The notes below the pieces were generated by a model. That model did not search any database and was not told the origin of the DNA. It was given only the letters and a program-made list of their open reading frames with translations. DNA of 64,000 nucleotides from Cytobacillus pseudoceanisediminis (GTDB lineage: Bacteria; Bacillota; Bacilli; Bacillales; Cytobacillaceae): assembly GCF_023516215.1 (NCBI RefSeq), contig NZ_CP097349.1, positions 4,864,001 through 4,928,000 on the forward strand, read 5' to 3'. Position numbers and translations under genes: made by a program. Shown piece by piece: positions 17,591 to 27,398 of this stretch (positions within the stretch are counted from its first letter, which is position 1; the number at the start of each line of letters is the position of its first letter).

Positions 17591-19979
17591 TTTTCTTTCC
17601 TCCTTCCAGGCGAAGTTTAATCATAGCGAAAATTCCAAGGGCTGCAATTCCGAGAACCGTAATTTCAAACATGGTATCAAAGCCCCGGAAATCAACAAGT
17701 ATTACGTTTACCATGTTTTTCCCGGCTGCTTCCTTATACGTATTCTCGACGTAATATTGCGCAATGGAAGGAAACATCTTATTGCTGTGGGCAGATAGGG
17801 CAATCAGCGTGACAATCGCACCCACCCCGACAGAAATAAGGGCATTCGTCATTTTAAATCTCATCCGCTCCTCATGCCGAAGCTTAGGCAGATGGTAGAA
17901 AGCAAGCAGGAATAAAGAGACAGAAATAGTCTCGATTACAAGCTGTGTTAATGCAAGGTCAGGAGCACGGAAAATAACAAAGAACAATGAAACGGTATAT
18001 CCGACTGCCCCCAGCAGAATGATGGATGTCATTCTGGATTTTACAAAAAGAATGGAAACAGATGCAGCAGCGATGACTAATGCCAGCAGAACCTCCGCAT
18101 AATGGATGTCGGCCACATGCTCCGTGTCAAATTTAAACGCATCTTTCAGAACCAGTGTGGTAGCCAAAGCTACAATGAAAAATGAAAAAATATACACAAG
18201 ATAGGTTCTGATGAATCCGTTCATATATAATCTTGTTAAGTTGAAGGAAGCCCTCTGTGATACTTCCAGCATAGAATCGTAAAAACGATTTAGCGCCAAT
18301 TTCTCAGGGAAAAGATTATACACACTTCTCCACTTCGGCAGAGTGACAAAAAGCAGAATTCCCAATGTAATAACACCCAATGTCATAAACAATTCAGGCG
18401 TAAATCCATGCCAGAAGTATATATGAGTATCATACACATACCCTTCAACAGGCATGATGGCGGCCTGTGCAGGAGAGATGAGCGTGTTTGAAATAATATT
18501 AGGGAAGAAACCGATAATGATCACTAGTGAAGCCAGGATAATGGGTGATATTAGCATACCGATTGGAGCTTCGTGCGGTTTCTTTTCTAATTGTTCAGGC
18601 TGGAACTTGCCTGTGAACGTTTTGAATACAAGAATCATGCTGTAAATGAACGTGAATACACTTGCCACCCAGGCAAGAACAGGGAACAAGAATCCCCATG
18701 TATCCAAATTTAATATATCCATTTCCAGAACACGGACCATTCCTGTGAAGAACATTTCTTTACTTAAGAACCCATTAAAAGGCGGAAGCCCGGCCATAGA
18801 AAATGTCCCGATGACCGCCAAAGTAAAAGTAATCGGCATAAAGTTCATCAGACCGCCAAGCTTGCGGATATCACGGGTGCCGGTTTCATGGTCTACGATT
18901 CCAGCTACCATAAATAGACTTCCTTTAAAAGTGGCATGGTTAATCAAATGAAAGACAGCAGCTGTAGTGGCAACCGTATAAATACTGTCTTCTACTGTTT
19001 CGAAGTGAAGTGCTGCAGCACCAATGCCGAGAAGGGACATGATCATCCCCAGCTGGCTGACCGTTGAGAAAGCCAGGATGGCTTTAAGGTCAGTCTGTTT
19101 GACAGCTGAGAAGGAACCCCAGAATAATGTTGTAATGCCAAATCCTGCAATGAGCCAGAGCCAGAGCGAGTGCTCCGCAAATACCGGACTCATACGTGCA
19201 ACTAAATAAATGCCTGCTTTAACCATTGTTGCCGAATGAAGATATGCGCTGACAGGTGTTGGAGCTTCCATGGCATCCGGCAGCCAGATGTGAAATGGAA
19301 ATTGTGCAGACTTGGTAAAGGCCCCAAGCAAAATGCAAAGCAAAGCAGGAACAAATAATGCATGTGAAAATATCTCATCTGATTGAGCAATAATTTCGGA
19401 AATGCTGAAAGTACCAGTCATCATATAAAGAAGTATGATGCCTCCAAGCATAGAAAGACCGCCGAAAACCGTGATGATCATCGACTTCTGTGCACCATAT
19501 CTTGATTTCTCTCTGTGGTACCAGTACCCGATTAGCAGGAATGAAGAAAAGCTCGTAAATTCCCAGAAAGTATAAAGCACAATCAAGTTATCCGAAAGGA
19601 CAACTCCCAGCATAGCCCCCATAAATAGAAGCAAGTAAACATAGAAGGTGTTCAGTTTTTCTTTGTTTTTATCCAAGTAATAGATGGAATACAGAACAAC
19701 TAAGGCTCCTATTCCGGTGATCAGCAAAGCAAAAAGCAAACCAAGTCCGTCTACTTTTGCCGTGAAATCGATCCCAAGAGCGGGAATCCATGCAAAAGAT
19801 TTTGTGACGGATTGCTGATTGGAGGTGATGGATAAATAAGAGATAAAATAACTGAATAAAAGGATTGGCAGAGGAAGTACGAACCAACCCGTATGTATCT
19901 GCCTAAACAGCTTGTACGCAATAGGCACAAGGATGGCAAGCAAAAATGGTGAAATTATTGCCAGGTGAAGCAGAGACAA
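17577..19979 (-). CDS. mrpA: Mrp antiporter subunit MrpA (NuoL-like plus MrpB-like domain)
   Basis: 800 residues, the normal length. The N-terminal two thirds are NuoL-like, with FWEFTSFSSFLLIGYW, FTKSAQFPFHIWLPDAMEAP and a Lys in helix positions used for proton transfer. The C-terminal part (DLALTQLVIETISVSLFLLA onwards) resembles the MbhD/MbhE domain. It is the large catalytic subunit of the cation/proton antiporter that gives Na+ and alkali resistance. The TTG start at 19979 follows AAAGGGGG by 7 bases. An ATG just upstream is in another frame and too close to the site. Confidence 0.97.
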   Translation of the reverse strand: MSLLHLAIISPFLLAILVPIAYKLFRQIHTGWFVLPLPILLFSYFISYLSITSNQQSVTKSFAWIPALGIDFTAKVDGLGLLFALLITGIGALVVLYSIYYLDKNKEKLNTFYVYLLLFMGAMLGVVLSDNLIVLYTFWEFTSFSSFLLIGYWYHREKSRYGAQKSMIITVFGGLSMLGGIILLYMMTGTFSISEIIAQSDEIFSHALFVPALLCILLGAFTKSAQFPFHIWLPDAMEAPTPVSAYLHSATMVKAGIYLVARMSPVFAEHSLWLWLIAGFGITTLFWGSFSAVKQTDLKAILAFSTVSQLGMIMSLLGIGAAALHFETVEDSIYTVATTAAVFHLINHATFKGSLFMVAGIVDHETGTRDIRKLGGLMNFMPITFTLAVIGTFSMAGLPPFNGFLSKEMFFTGMVRVLEMDILNLDTWGFLFPVLAWVASVFTFIYSMILVFKTFTGKFQPEQLEKKPHEAPIGMLISPIILASLVIIIGFFPNIISNTLISPAQAAIMPVEGYVYDTHIYFWHGFTPELFMTLGVITLGILLFVTLPKWRSVYNLFPEKLALNRFYDSMLEVSQRASFNLTRLYMNGFIRTYLVYIFSFFIVALATTLVLKDAFKFDTEHVADIHYAEVLLALVIAAASVSILFVKSRMTSIILLGAVGYTVSLFFVIFRAPDLALTQLVIETISVSLFLLAFYHLPKLRHEERMRFKMTNALISVGVGAIVTLIALSAHSNKMFPSIAQYYVENTYKEAAGKNMVNVILVDFRGFDTMFEITVLGIAALGIFAMIKLRLEGGKKNENK

Positions 19980-20428
19980 AACATTACCCCCTTTTAAATT
20001 AATTGTTGTTACTCGAAAAAGTATCCTAGTATGCAGCTTGATGTAGCGGCTATATGGCTTCTAACAGTTCAGTATATTTAGAAAACTGTATTTTTCCTCC
20101 GCAGCATGTATAAAACTTTTTTCGCAATACGTAAAGCGCTTAATAAAAGTTTTTCCACCTTCCCCCATATTATCCAGCCAAGGGAGGCAAGACAGGCGTG
20201 CCATAATCATCATTACTATCCGCTCATGCACCTCAGAACAAATTATAACCTAAAAATAAAGTCTGTGCATTCTTCAAACCCTTATCAGTAAAGGATTTAT
20301 CCATTCTTATTAAATAGGTAGAAACACGAATTAATCAGGAAAAATTTTTTGAAAAAATGTCTCCCAAAACAGCATTTTTGTATAAAAAAACATTAATTTA
20401 CGCACACTACTCATAGGTGGTGTTGTGT
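19980..20428. other. Intergenic region upstream of mrpA
   Basis: About 450 bases between divergent genes with no supported coding sequence. A 61-codon frame at 20106 lacks a ribosome site and family resemblance. The promoter of the mrp operon must lie here on the minus strand, but I cannot place its boxes with confidence. I compared it mentally with the c-di-AMP and other riboswitch consensus sequences and saw no match. Confidence 0.4.
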
Positions 20429-20650
20429 ATGATTAAGCATAAAATTTCAGCAGCCATTACAATCTTTGCCCTTCTGTTTGCAGGCGCCTGGATATTGGAC
20501 CACCAAACCAAAAGGGAATTCTATATTCCGGCAGACGAAGAAGAAGTGGTCGAATTATTACCGGCAAATTACGAAATGGAAGCTGAAAATAAGCAAAAGC
20601 TGAAGGTGTTTGAACCGAGAGAATATGTGAGGATACAGACAGCATCATAA
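20429..20650 (+). CDS. Small secreted or membrane-anchored hypothetical protein
   Basis: 73 residues. A basic start (MIKHKIS) and hydrophobic segment (AAITIFALLFAGAWIL) form a signal anchor. An acidic, mostly extracytoplasmic tail of about 50 residues follows. No cysteine lipobox and no family I recognise. The ATG at 20429 follows GGTGGTG by 6 bases. It is a lone gene ahead of a short copy of the interspersed repeat. Confidence 0.55.
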   Translation: MIKHKISAAITIFALLFAGAWILDHQTKREFYIPADEEEVVELLPANYEMEAENKQKLKVFEPREYVRIQTAS

Positions 20651-20654
20651 GAAA

Positions 20655-20712
20655 AGCGGACTCCCCTCGAGGGGCAGGCGCTCCTCCCAAAAGCTGCCGC
20701 TTTTAGTAGTGC
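20655..20712. repeat. Short copy of the interspersed repeat, inverted
   Basis: AAAAGCGG at one end pairs with CCGCTTTT at the other. The inside carries CCCCTCGAGGGG and a reverse-orientation match to the GACAGCTTTTGGGAGGA block found at 26578. It could also act as a terminator for the preceding small gene. Confidence 0.5.
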
Positions 20713-20796
20713 GATGATAAAGCTGGCTAAGCGTTCCTTTTGAAGCCAGACAACAAGAAGAGGATGAGAAATGGCTCATCCTCTCTTACTGCTGTT

Positions 20797-21338
20797 TTAA
20801 AGTTTACTTTGGCCGCGGTTATGAAAAATCATGATGAATAGAGGGACCGTAATGATGAAGGAAAGAAAGAATAAGAAGAGAAATTTGGAGAAGGGCGTAA
20901 TATTTTTTTCAATATCGTCCGCATACATTTCAAAAAAATCCCTGATTGATTCATTGCCGAGCACATTGGATGCTGTCAGGAATTCATTTTTGTCATAATC
21001 ATAGTAAAAGAAATCTTTTTCTTAAAAATAAATAAGCCATCTCTTTTTTGTTCTAATTCCAAAAAAACAATGCCAATGTGAGATGAATATTCTTCAGTTT
21101 CCTCTTCATTTTCTGATGTTTGCGGGTCATCAGGTGTAACAATCTTTGTTACTTGCCCCTGCATCCCGTATGCATCAATGACTGAAAAGGAGTCTTCGCT
21201 GTAATAATGGATAGTGCTGCGAAGCTGTTCTTCAAGTATGTCCTCGAACTCTTTTTCAGCATCAGCAGCTTTTGCAGGCATAAGGTACTGAACTGACAGC
21301 AATACGGCAAACAAAAAACAGCATATTCCTTTTTTCAT
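20797..21338 (-). CDS. Signal-peptide protein with C-terminal membrane anchor, frameshifted
   Basis: About 180 residues after repair. The signal peptide is KKGICCFLFAVLLSVQYLM, cleaved near AKAADA. An extracytoplasmic region with an acidic loop (SENEEETEEYSS) follows, then one membrane helix near the C terminus (FLFLFFLSFIITVPLFIMIF). The frame as given stops early at 20976. One more base in the A5 run (T5 at 21016-21020 on the given strand) gives KDFFYYDYDKNEFLTASNVL and continues to 20797. I do not recognise a family. It is divergent from yufK. Confidence 0.6.
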
Positions 21339-21504
21339 TTCCTTCCCCCTTTTTCTCTATTTAATGCAAGATTTACTAGAATATGGTTTATGTCTATGCT
21401 AGGAAACACTAAAATATACAGAAGGGATAAGCTGTTGTAAAAATTATGAAAATCACTGATAATAGATAGCTAGAGTAAAGAAAGACAAATATGGATGGGG
21501 AAAA

Positions 21505-22060
21505 ATGAAAAATACATATCTGACGAGTTATTTTCCGCTTTTGGCGATTATTTTGTTTAGTACTTCTCTGGCATTAAAAACCCAGATGGAATTAGTTTAT
21601 TTTCTGAAAAAGACAGGAATTTTCCAGGGGATGCTAGAGTTCTTTTCAGAAGGCGGCGTAAAGCTGTCACTGACGGTCCTCCTCCTGGTCCTTTTTTTAT
21701 GGTGTTTGCAGCCTTGAAATTGGTGGCAGATACGATCAATGGACTGTCACTTCTGTTCTTTTCTAAAGATCTGGAAGGGGAAAGTCTGACAAAGTCGAGG
21801 CAAGGTTCGGCCATCTATTTTATTGGAGGCGCTTTGTCGCTTCTGAGTTTATTCAGTTATATCGGGATTGCCATCCTTTTTGCGGCCGCTACCTTTATTT
21901 ATTTCAGTTACTTTGTTTATAAAGCCAGTTCTTCATTGACTGCATCCGGCATTGCTGGTGTGATTTTTTTCAGGTTATGGTCTGGTCTTCTCTTTTAACA
22001 GGAATACTCTATCTTTCTTTGAAAATACACAACAGCATCATGGCAAGTCTGCCGATATAG
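21505..22060 (+). CDS. yufK: YufK-type DUF5366 membrane protein, two frameshifts
   Basis: About 185 residues after repair, beginning MKNTYLTSYFPLLAIILFST. It has five or so membrane helices and the conserved core FAALKLVADTINGLSLLFFS. B. subtilis yufK, of unknown function, also lies near mrp and pbpD. Two T7 runs are one base short, at 21692-21698 and 21964-21970. The second repair gives VIFFQVMVWSSLLTGILYL and a stop at 22058-22060, directly before a terminator. That two independent repairs produce a coherent protein ending at a terminator supports the reconstruction. Confidence 0.78.
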
Positions 22061-22062
22061 TA

Positions 22063-22095
22063 AAAGGAGGCCGCAGTAAAGGGCCTCCTTTAAAG
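22063..22095. terminator. Bidirectional terminator between yufK and pbpD
   Basis: AAAGGAGGCC pairs perfectly with GGCCTCCTTT, between convergent genes. Confidence 0.8.
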
Positions 22096-22108
22096 TAAAC
22101 ATATCATT

Positions 22109-23965
22109 TTAATCAGACATTATATCCTTCCAAATCAGCAGCTGGGGAGAAGCCGATTCGATAGAAGCCAGATTTCCGGGCCGATCCTTTCCAACCCAGA
22201 CACCTGCTGTATACTGGCCAGTCAAGCCCACAAACCAGAAATCATGATAGCCATTAGTGGTTCCTGTTTTGCCGCCGGCATATCCAATTGGCAGACGTGC
22301 TTTCCGTGCAGTGCCGGATTGAACGGTCCTGGCCATTAAATTCCTCACTTTTTCTATCGTTTTTTCGCTCCAAACCTGCGTTTTAGAATCATCCCAGCTA
22401 TAAAGCAATTTTCCTTTCAGGTCAGTGATTTTACGGATGGCTCTTGCCGGCTGGTAATAACCATCATTTGCAAACACAGTATATGCTGATGTGAGTTCAA
22501 GCGGTGTCATCCCGTATGTAAAACCTCCTATAGCTGCAGAAAGGGCATGATCCTTATCTGTAACCTTTTTAAAACCAAACTTATCTAAATCACGAAAACC
22601 ATTTTCAATTCCAATGTCGTCCAGCAGTCTTACTGCAGGTGTATTATACGAATAAATAAAGGCTTTTTCGAGTGTTGTCGATCCATAGCGGGCACCGCCA
22701 TAATTCTGGGGGCAATACCCATTTTTGCAGAAAGGTCCTGCATTCACTTGATCATGAATGGCTGCGCTGGTGTGCTCAAAGTATGGTGCATAAACAAGCA
22801 GCGGCTTAATAGCGGAACCGGGCTGTCTGTATGCCTGGAAAGCTCGATTAAAGTTGTATTTCTTATAATTCTTTCCGCCTGCAAGCGCTGTTATTTCATG
22901 TGATCCATTATCTATCACGGCTGCTGCACCTTCCACATCCTTGTAGGACAGGCGCTTATTAAGGGAATTTGCAGCCTTTTCCTGAAGGGCAGGGTTCAGG
23001 GCAGTTTCAATGATTATGCCTTGCTCCATTATTTGGGATATTCTCTTATCAAGCTTGGCGCTCAATGATGCTTTTTCCTGCTCTCCTGCTTTTAGGAGCT
23101 TATCCTGATAGCCTTCTTTAACAGAAATTAATTCACGCAGCTCCGCTTCTACATATGAAACATAATCCGGATATAAATCTATTCTTTGTTTGACCTGAAG
23201 CTGAATCCGTTCACTTTTCATCTTCTCTGCTTCCTTAGGCGAAATCAGCTGCTCTTCCTTTAATTGATCAATCAGCCGCTCCTGCCTTTCTTTTGTATGG
23301 TTAAAGTGTTTCATAGGATCATATAAAGATGGGTTGTTTGGGATGGCAGCCAAAAAAGCTTCTTGAGCTTTGGTCAGGTCTTTGGCGCTTTTTTTAAAAT
23401 AGAGCTGGGAAGCAGCCTCAATTCCGTAAGCTCCATTATGGAAATAAATTGCGTTAATATACAATTCCAGAATTTTTTCTTTGGATAATTTCCTCTCCAG
23501 TTCATATGCATATAGGAGTTCACTGAGCTTACGGTTATAGGATTGTTCATGATTCAGAAAGATATTACGAGCCAGCTGCTGGGTAATGGTGCTGGCCCCC
23601 TGTTCAATATCATCCGATTGGATGTTGATGGCCAGGGCACGTCCAATGGCAGCAACATCGAATCCGGCATGGTCATAAAAGTGCTGGTCCTCCGCTGTGA
23701 TAAAAACATCCTTAAGAAAAGGGGAAATGTCACCTGACGATAGGCTGATTCTGTTTACCGGATGATCCATTTCAGAGATTACCTGGCCGTTGCCTGCTTT
23801 AATATAACTTGTCTGGGGCAGGCTGACTTCTTTTATTTCAAGCTTTTCATCCAGCAGCTCATGAAATCCCTGAACCTTTTGCGATTCAGCAGAGACAGCA
23901 AATACCAGTAAAGAAAAAATAGGAAGCAAGAGAATGATGATCATAAATCCAGACCAGGAACGCAA
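22109..23965 (-). CDS. pbpD: Class A penicillin-binding protein (PBP4-type)
   Basis: 618 residues. One N-terminal membrane helix (residues 8-27) is followed by a GT51 glycosyltransferase domain, with catalytic Glu in TAEDQHFYDHAGFD and EQGASTITQQLARN. The transpeptidase domain has the Ser-x-x-Lys box GSAIKP, the SYN-type motif YSYNTP and the KTG box GGKTGTT. It polymerises and cross-links peptidoglycan at the outer membrane face. B. subtilis pbpD (624 residues) lies in the same neighbourhood next to kapD. The TTG start at 23965 is 9 bases after GGAGG. Confidence 0.93.
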   Translation of the reverse strand: MRSWSGFMIIILLLPIFSLLVFAVSAESQKVQGFHELLDEKLEIKEVSLPQTSYIKAGNGQVISEMDHPVNRISLSSGDISPFLKDVFITAEDQHFYDHAGFDVAAIGRALAINIQSDDIEQGASTITQQLARNIFLNHEQSYNRKLSELLYAYELERKLSKEKILELYINAIYFHNGAYGIEAASQLYFKKSAKDLTKAQEAFLAAIPNNPSLYDPMKHFNHTKERQERLIDQLKEEQLISPKEAEKMKSERIQLQVKQRIDLYPDYVSYVEAELRELISVKEGYQDKLLKAGEQEKASLSAKLDKRISQIMEQGIIIETALNPALQEKAANSLNKRLSYKDVEGAAAVIDNGSHEITALAGGKNYKKYNFNRAFQAYRQPGSAIKPLLVYAPYFEHTSAAIHDQVNAGPFCKNGYCPQNYGGARYGSTTLEKAFIYSYNTPAVRLLDDIGIENGFRDLDKFGFKKVTDKDHALSAAIGGFTYGMTPLELTSAYTVFANDGYYQPARAIRKITDLKGKLLYSWDDSKTQVWSEKTIEKVRNLMARTVQSGTARKARLPIGYAGGKTGTTNGYHDFWFVGLTGQYTAGVWVGKDRPGNLASIESASPQLLIWKDIMSD

Positions 23966-24159
23966 AGGAATCCGCCTCCGTTATTTTAAACTTCTATCCT
24001 ATTTTTCGGCTTTTTTTCTGAGGAGTTAAGCTTTTTTAAGAAGGCAGACGCTGCTGAAAAATTCCGGCTTAAATGCAATTTACTCAGAAAATTGAAATAT
24101 TTCATGCTATAATATAAGAAATTATGTGCGTGAATTTCTAATGGAAAGCAGGTGAAAAC

Positions 24160-24780
24160 ATGGGGGAGGAACACCAATACCTATTTATTGATTTTGAGTT
24201 TACCATGCCTGAGAAAGGCAGTGCTTTCAGAGGGTTTTTTCCGGAAATTATCGAAGCGGGAATTGTATCAGTCATCGGCAATCAAGTTTGTGAAGAGTTC
24301 TCTTCATATGTAACTCCCGTCCGGTTTCCGAAATTGTCCGAGCGCTGCAAATCCTTTCTGCATATAACACAGGAACAGGTAGACCAGGGCATCGATTTTC
24401 TTGAACTCGTGAAAAAAATGATAGATATGAACAGAAACCGTCCATGCACGATTGTTACGTGGGGAAATATGGATATGAAGGTGCTTAGAAATAATTGTAC
24501 CCACGCTGGAGTTGACTTTCCGTTCAGAGGCAGGGAAGTGGATCTTTCGATGGAATATAAGCGTTTCTTCGGGGATCAAAACCAGACAGGATTATGGAAA
24601 GCCGTTCAGGAATATGGCAAGGAAGGAACAGGAAAACATCACCGGGCTTTGGATGATGCCTTAACGACTTACAATATTTTCAGATTGGTAGAAAAAGATA
24701 AGAAATATCTGCAGAAGCCGGAACCTACTACAATTGGCGATCGGGTGGACTTCTCGAAACTGTTTAATAAATTTGCCTGA
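24160..24780 (+). CDS. kapD: DEDDh 3'-5' exonuclease KapD
   Basis: 206 residues of an exonuclease domain: FIDFEFTMPE (Asp/Glu of motif I) near residue 10, TWGNMDMKVLRN (motif II) near 100, and HHRALDDALTT (motif III) near 165. B. subtilis KapD inhibits entry into sporulation through the KinA pathway and lies next to kapB and pbpD as here. The ribosome site AGGTG is 5 bases from the ATG. No break is seen. Confidence 0.92.
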   Translation: MGEEHQYLFIDFEFTMPEKGSAFRGFFPEIIEAGIVSVIGNQVCEEFSSYVTPVRFPKLSERCKSFLHITQEQVDQGIDFLELVKKMIDMNRNRPCTIVTWGNMDMKVLRNNCTHAGVDFPFRGREVDLSMEYKRFFGDQNQTGLWKAVQEYGKEGTGKHHRALDDALTTYNIFRLVEKDKKYLQKPEPTTIGDRVDFSKLFNKFA

Positions 24781-24818
24781 CAAGCCAAATCCATCAAAAT
24801 GATTTGGCTTGTTTTCAT
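24781..24818. terminator. Bidirectional terminator between kapD and kapB
   Basis: A perfect 11-bp stem CAAGCCAAATC / GATTTGGCTTG with T-rich tail, between convergent genes. Confidence 0.88.
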
Positions 24819-24819
24819 T

Positions 24820-25200
24820 TTACTTAAAATAATCCTTTTCCAATGAGTCAAGATTCCTTATGCTTTGTTCTGCCCAGGGAGAAGAATCTCCTTCCAGCTC
24901 CGTTCTCATTTTATCCAAAGCTATTTGCAGCGAATCCTTATAATCTGGTATTTCTTCACTAAAGGGCTTTACCATCTGCTTAGGCACATTGGTCTGCTCT
25001 CTGTATGCAAGCGCGCGGCGCTCATGGAAAAGCATCACGTCCGCCTCTTTAGGATTATGCAAGTCGCCCTGCATTGGATGCTTTAAGACCGCAAGCACTC
25101 TGACCAGGTAATGCTGTGGCCGGATGTCTGTAACTTCCCCGATATACTTGCCTGTTTTATAGATGGCTGTTACTCTATCGCCGATCTTTACTTCTGCCAA
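24820..25200 (-). CDS. kapB: Kinase-associated protein B
   Basis: 126 residues, starting AEVKIGDRVTAIYKTGKYIG, a small beta-barrel, with an acidic helical C terminus. In B. subtilis kapB lies downstream of kinB and is needed for KinB input to the sporulation phosphorelay. Here no kinB is adjacent: the next genes are a cyclophilin lipoprotein and, at 29.5 kb, patB. A TTG start at 25200 follows GGAGAGG by 5 bases. The protein lacks a lipobox despite the family's 'lipoprotein' name. Confidence 0.9.
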   Translation of the reverse strand: MAEVKIGDRVTAIYKTGKYIGEVTDIRPQHYLVRVLAVLKHPMQGDLHNPKEADVMLFHERRALAYREQTNVPKQMVKPFSEEIPDYKDSLQIALDKMRTELEGDSSPWAEQSIRNLDSLEKDYFK

Positions 25201-25321
25201 TCTAACCTCTCCTTTTCATTTTTCTTTAGCCCTATTATGAAGCTTGAAAAAACAAAGTGCAAATTTTCAATAAATCAGGTAAGCTAAAAAATGATTAGTT
25301 TTTTCATAGGAGGATGAGAAA

Positions 25322-26056
25322 ATGAAATGTCGTTTTCTAGCACCGCTTCTTTTTCTGATGCTGATCCTGGCAGCATGCGGGACAAGCACTGAAAAAGAAG
25401 AGGACAAGGCAAATGGTTCTGCTGCTGAAGAAAGCCAAACAGATAACCAGGCAAGTGAAGAAGCACCGGACAGCTTTCCGCAATTAACAGAAGAAGTTGA
25501 GGGAAATGAAAGACTGGTGGAAATGCAGACGTCAAAAGGGAATATTAAAATTAAACTTTTCCCGGATCAGGCTCCCAAAGCGGTTGAAAACTTCATTAAG
25601 CATAGTGAAGATGGCTATTACGATGGGGTGACTTTCCACCGTGTCATTCAGGAATTTATGATCCAGGGAGGCGACCCTGAGGGAACCGGCAGGGGCGGAG
25701 AAAGCATTTACGGTGAAGCGTTTGAAGATGAATTCTCCAACGAGCTCTTTCACATTCGCGGTGCGCTATCAATGGCAAATGCAGGTCCGAATACAAACGG
25801 TAGCCAATTCTTTATTGTTCAGAACACGAGACTTGATCCAAGCTTGAAAGGGCAAATGGAAAAGGCCGGTTATCCGGAAGATATTATTAAAGCTTATGAA
25901 AATGGTGGTACACCAACGCTTGACCATAAGCACACCGTTTTTGGACAGGTTGTTGAGGGAATGGATGTAGTCGACAGTATCGCAGAAGTTGAAACTGCCG
26001 AAGAGGACAAGCCAGCGGAAGATGTGGTCATTGAAAAGATAGAGGTTTTAAAATAA
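25322..26056 (+). CDS. Cyclophilin-type peptidyl-prolyl isomerase lipoprotein
   Basis: 244 residues. The signal peptide has a lipobox LAAC with Cys19, so it is anchored on the outer membrane face. A Glu/Ser-rich linker (20-60) leads into a full cyclophilin domain with [35 protein letters not shown] and the [10 protein letters not shown] block. It would isomerise prolyl bonds in secreted proteins, beside the PrsA foldase. It stands as a single gene divergent from kapB. Confidence 0.93.
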   Translation: MKCRFLAPLLFLMLILAACGTSTEKEEDKANGSAAEESQTDNQASEEAPDSFPQLTEEVEGNERLVEMQTSKGNIKIKLFPDQAPKAVENFIKHSEDGYYDGVTFHRVIQEFMIQGGDPEGTGRGGESIYGEAFEDEFSNELFHIRGALSMANAGPNTNGSQFFIVQNTRLDPSLKGQMEKAGYPEDIIKAYENGGTPTLDHKHTVFGQVVEGMDVVDSIAEVETAEEDKPAEDVVIEKIEVLK

Positions 26057-26138
26057 GTGTATAAACATTGGACTGTGTAATCATTGCTGATATAATAATT
26101 CGGGTGGACACTGCTTTTAGCAGAAAGGATTGATTAGG

Positions 26139-26372
26139 ATGTTGCAATGGTATGTACTGTCGCTGTTTCTATATTTTCCGGAAGATAAATCAGAATATGG
26201 CCCTGCAGCTGTAACGTTTGCCATCTTTTTAGTTGCGGCCATTCTTACAATGAGATTAATTATCCGTGTGTCAAAGCGCGAAGCAGCCAAGGCGAAAGAG
26301 CTTGAAGAGCGCATCGATAGGCAAAATAGACAAGGGGGAACAGCTGAGCAGCTGTTCTTCTTTTTTTGTTAA
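26139..26372 (+). CDS. Small membrane protein, C terminus uncertain
   Basis: 77 residues as read: MLQWYVLSLFLYFPEDKSEY, one long membrane helix (AAVTFAIFLVAAILTMRLII) and a basic amphipathic tail. The frame runs through a terminator hairpin and ends in a Phe run, which is suspicious. One more G in the G5 run at 26334-26338 would give a stop at 26345-26347, within the hairpin stem. AAAGGA is 9 bases before the ATG. I recognise no family. Confidence 0.6.
   Translation: MLQWYVLSLFLYFPEDKSEYGPAAVTFAIFLVAAILTMRLIIRVSKREAAKAKELEERIDRQNRQGGTAEQLFFFFC
26338..26369 (+). terminator. Intrinsic terminator
   Basis: A 9-bp inverted repeat (GAACAGCTG / CAGCTGTTC) with a 2-base centre is followed by a T7 run. 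Confidence 0.85.
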
Positions 26373-26390
26373 GAAATTATAACTTTGATA

Positions 26391-26676
26391 ACTGTCTAGC
26401 GCAAGCAGCCTACCCCCTCGAGGTCACAACCTTGTCTAGTTTCGGCTCCTAGGGACTCGGGGTCATAAGCCGTTTCCTTTCAGAAGGAAGAACGCCTTCT
26501 TACAGGAACCGTCTTATGCCTGAGGCCCGCAGGACAGGGAAGGCTTCGTCAGCATAAACATCGCATGACCGAAAGCGACAGCTTTTGGGAGGATGCGGGT
26601 CATGCAGACGTTGCCACAGGACGAGGCGATCTTAGTCTGCGTTCCTTAGGTGAGCAAGGAGCTTGCGCTTTTCTTG
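26391..26676. repeat. Interspersed repeat element, second long copy
   Basis: The region shares long near-identical blocks with 11384-11650 (CTACCCCCTCGAGGTCACAA, CATAAGCCGTTTCCTTTCAG, GATGCGGGTCATGCAGACGT). It carries an extra internal segment, about 26528-26590, that is absent from the first copy. It ends with GCTTGCGCTTTTCTTG, as such Bacillaceae repeats often do. No gene is supported in it. Confidence 0.8.
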
Positions 26677-26736
26677 TTTATTGATAAAGTGATTGGGCAA
26701 CACTAAAGACAAAATGTCTTGATGGAGGATTCAATC

Positions 26737-27300
26737 ATGAAAAAAGCGCTGATGCTTGGTTTTGTTCTTCTTCTGTCCGGTTGCGGGGAAGAGAACATTA
26801 CGAATACGGAAGTTGAAATGTTTAACGCTGCAGGTGATTCATTAGGGACAATTAAGGTGCAGGAACAGGCGAGCGGAGTAAAGTTGAGCGGGGGTCTGAG
26901 CGGACTTCCTCCGGGGGAACTTGCCATCCATATCCATGAAGAAGCAAAATGCGAGCCTCCTGACTTTAAATCGGCAGGGAATCATTTCAATCCTGACAAT
27001 AAGGAACATGGGCTGCTTCATCCCAAAGGATCACATGCGGGTGATCTTCCCAACCTGATTGTTGAGGATGACGGCAAGGCTAAGATTGACTTTATGGCGC
27101 CCCAAGTCACGTTAAAAGAAGACAAAAATTCTTTGTTGACAAAGGAAGGGACTTCCATTGTTATCCATGATGGACCAGATGATGGCATGACTCAGCCGGC
27201 AGGAGATTCAGGAGAACGCATTGCCTGCGGCCGTATTTCAAAAGATAAAGAAGAAGAAGGACAGAAAAAAGCACAGGACGATCAATCAACAGAAGAATAA
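26737..27300 (+). CDS. Cu/Zn superoxide dismutase-like lipoprotein
   Basis: 187 residues. The lipobox LSGC puts the lipid-modified Cys at residue 16. The SodC fold follows with HIHEEAKCEPPDF, SAGNHFNPDNKEHG and a C-terminal GERIACGRI holding the disulfide partner Cys. B. subtilis YojM is the same type and lacks one copper ligand, so catalysis here should not be assumed. A charged tail of about 20 residues ends the protein. The start at 26737 is 8 bases after GGAGG. Confidence 0.9.
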   Translation: MKKALMLGFVLLLSGCGEENITNTEVEMFNAAGDSLGTIKVQEQASGVKLSGGLSGLPPGELAIHIHEEAKCEPPDFKSAGNHFNPDNKEHGLLHPKGSHAGDLPNLIVEDDGKAKIDFMAPQVTLKEDKNSLLTKEGTSIVIHDGPDDGMTQPAGDSGERIACGRISKDKEEEGQKKAQDDQSTEE

Positions 27301-27398
27301 ATAATTGAAGGCTTTCCTGGCAGGGGAGACTTTATCACTGGGAATTTTTCCGAACGATCCGTATAATGGAGTTAAACCTTATAATGGAGGTTGGTTAA

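Noticed and set aside
20106..20291. 61-codon frame upstream of mrpA
   Set aside because: No ribosome site, no family resemblance, and it lies in the expected mrp promoter region.
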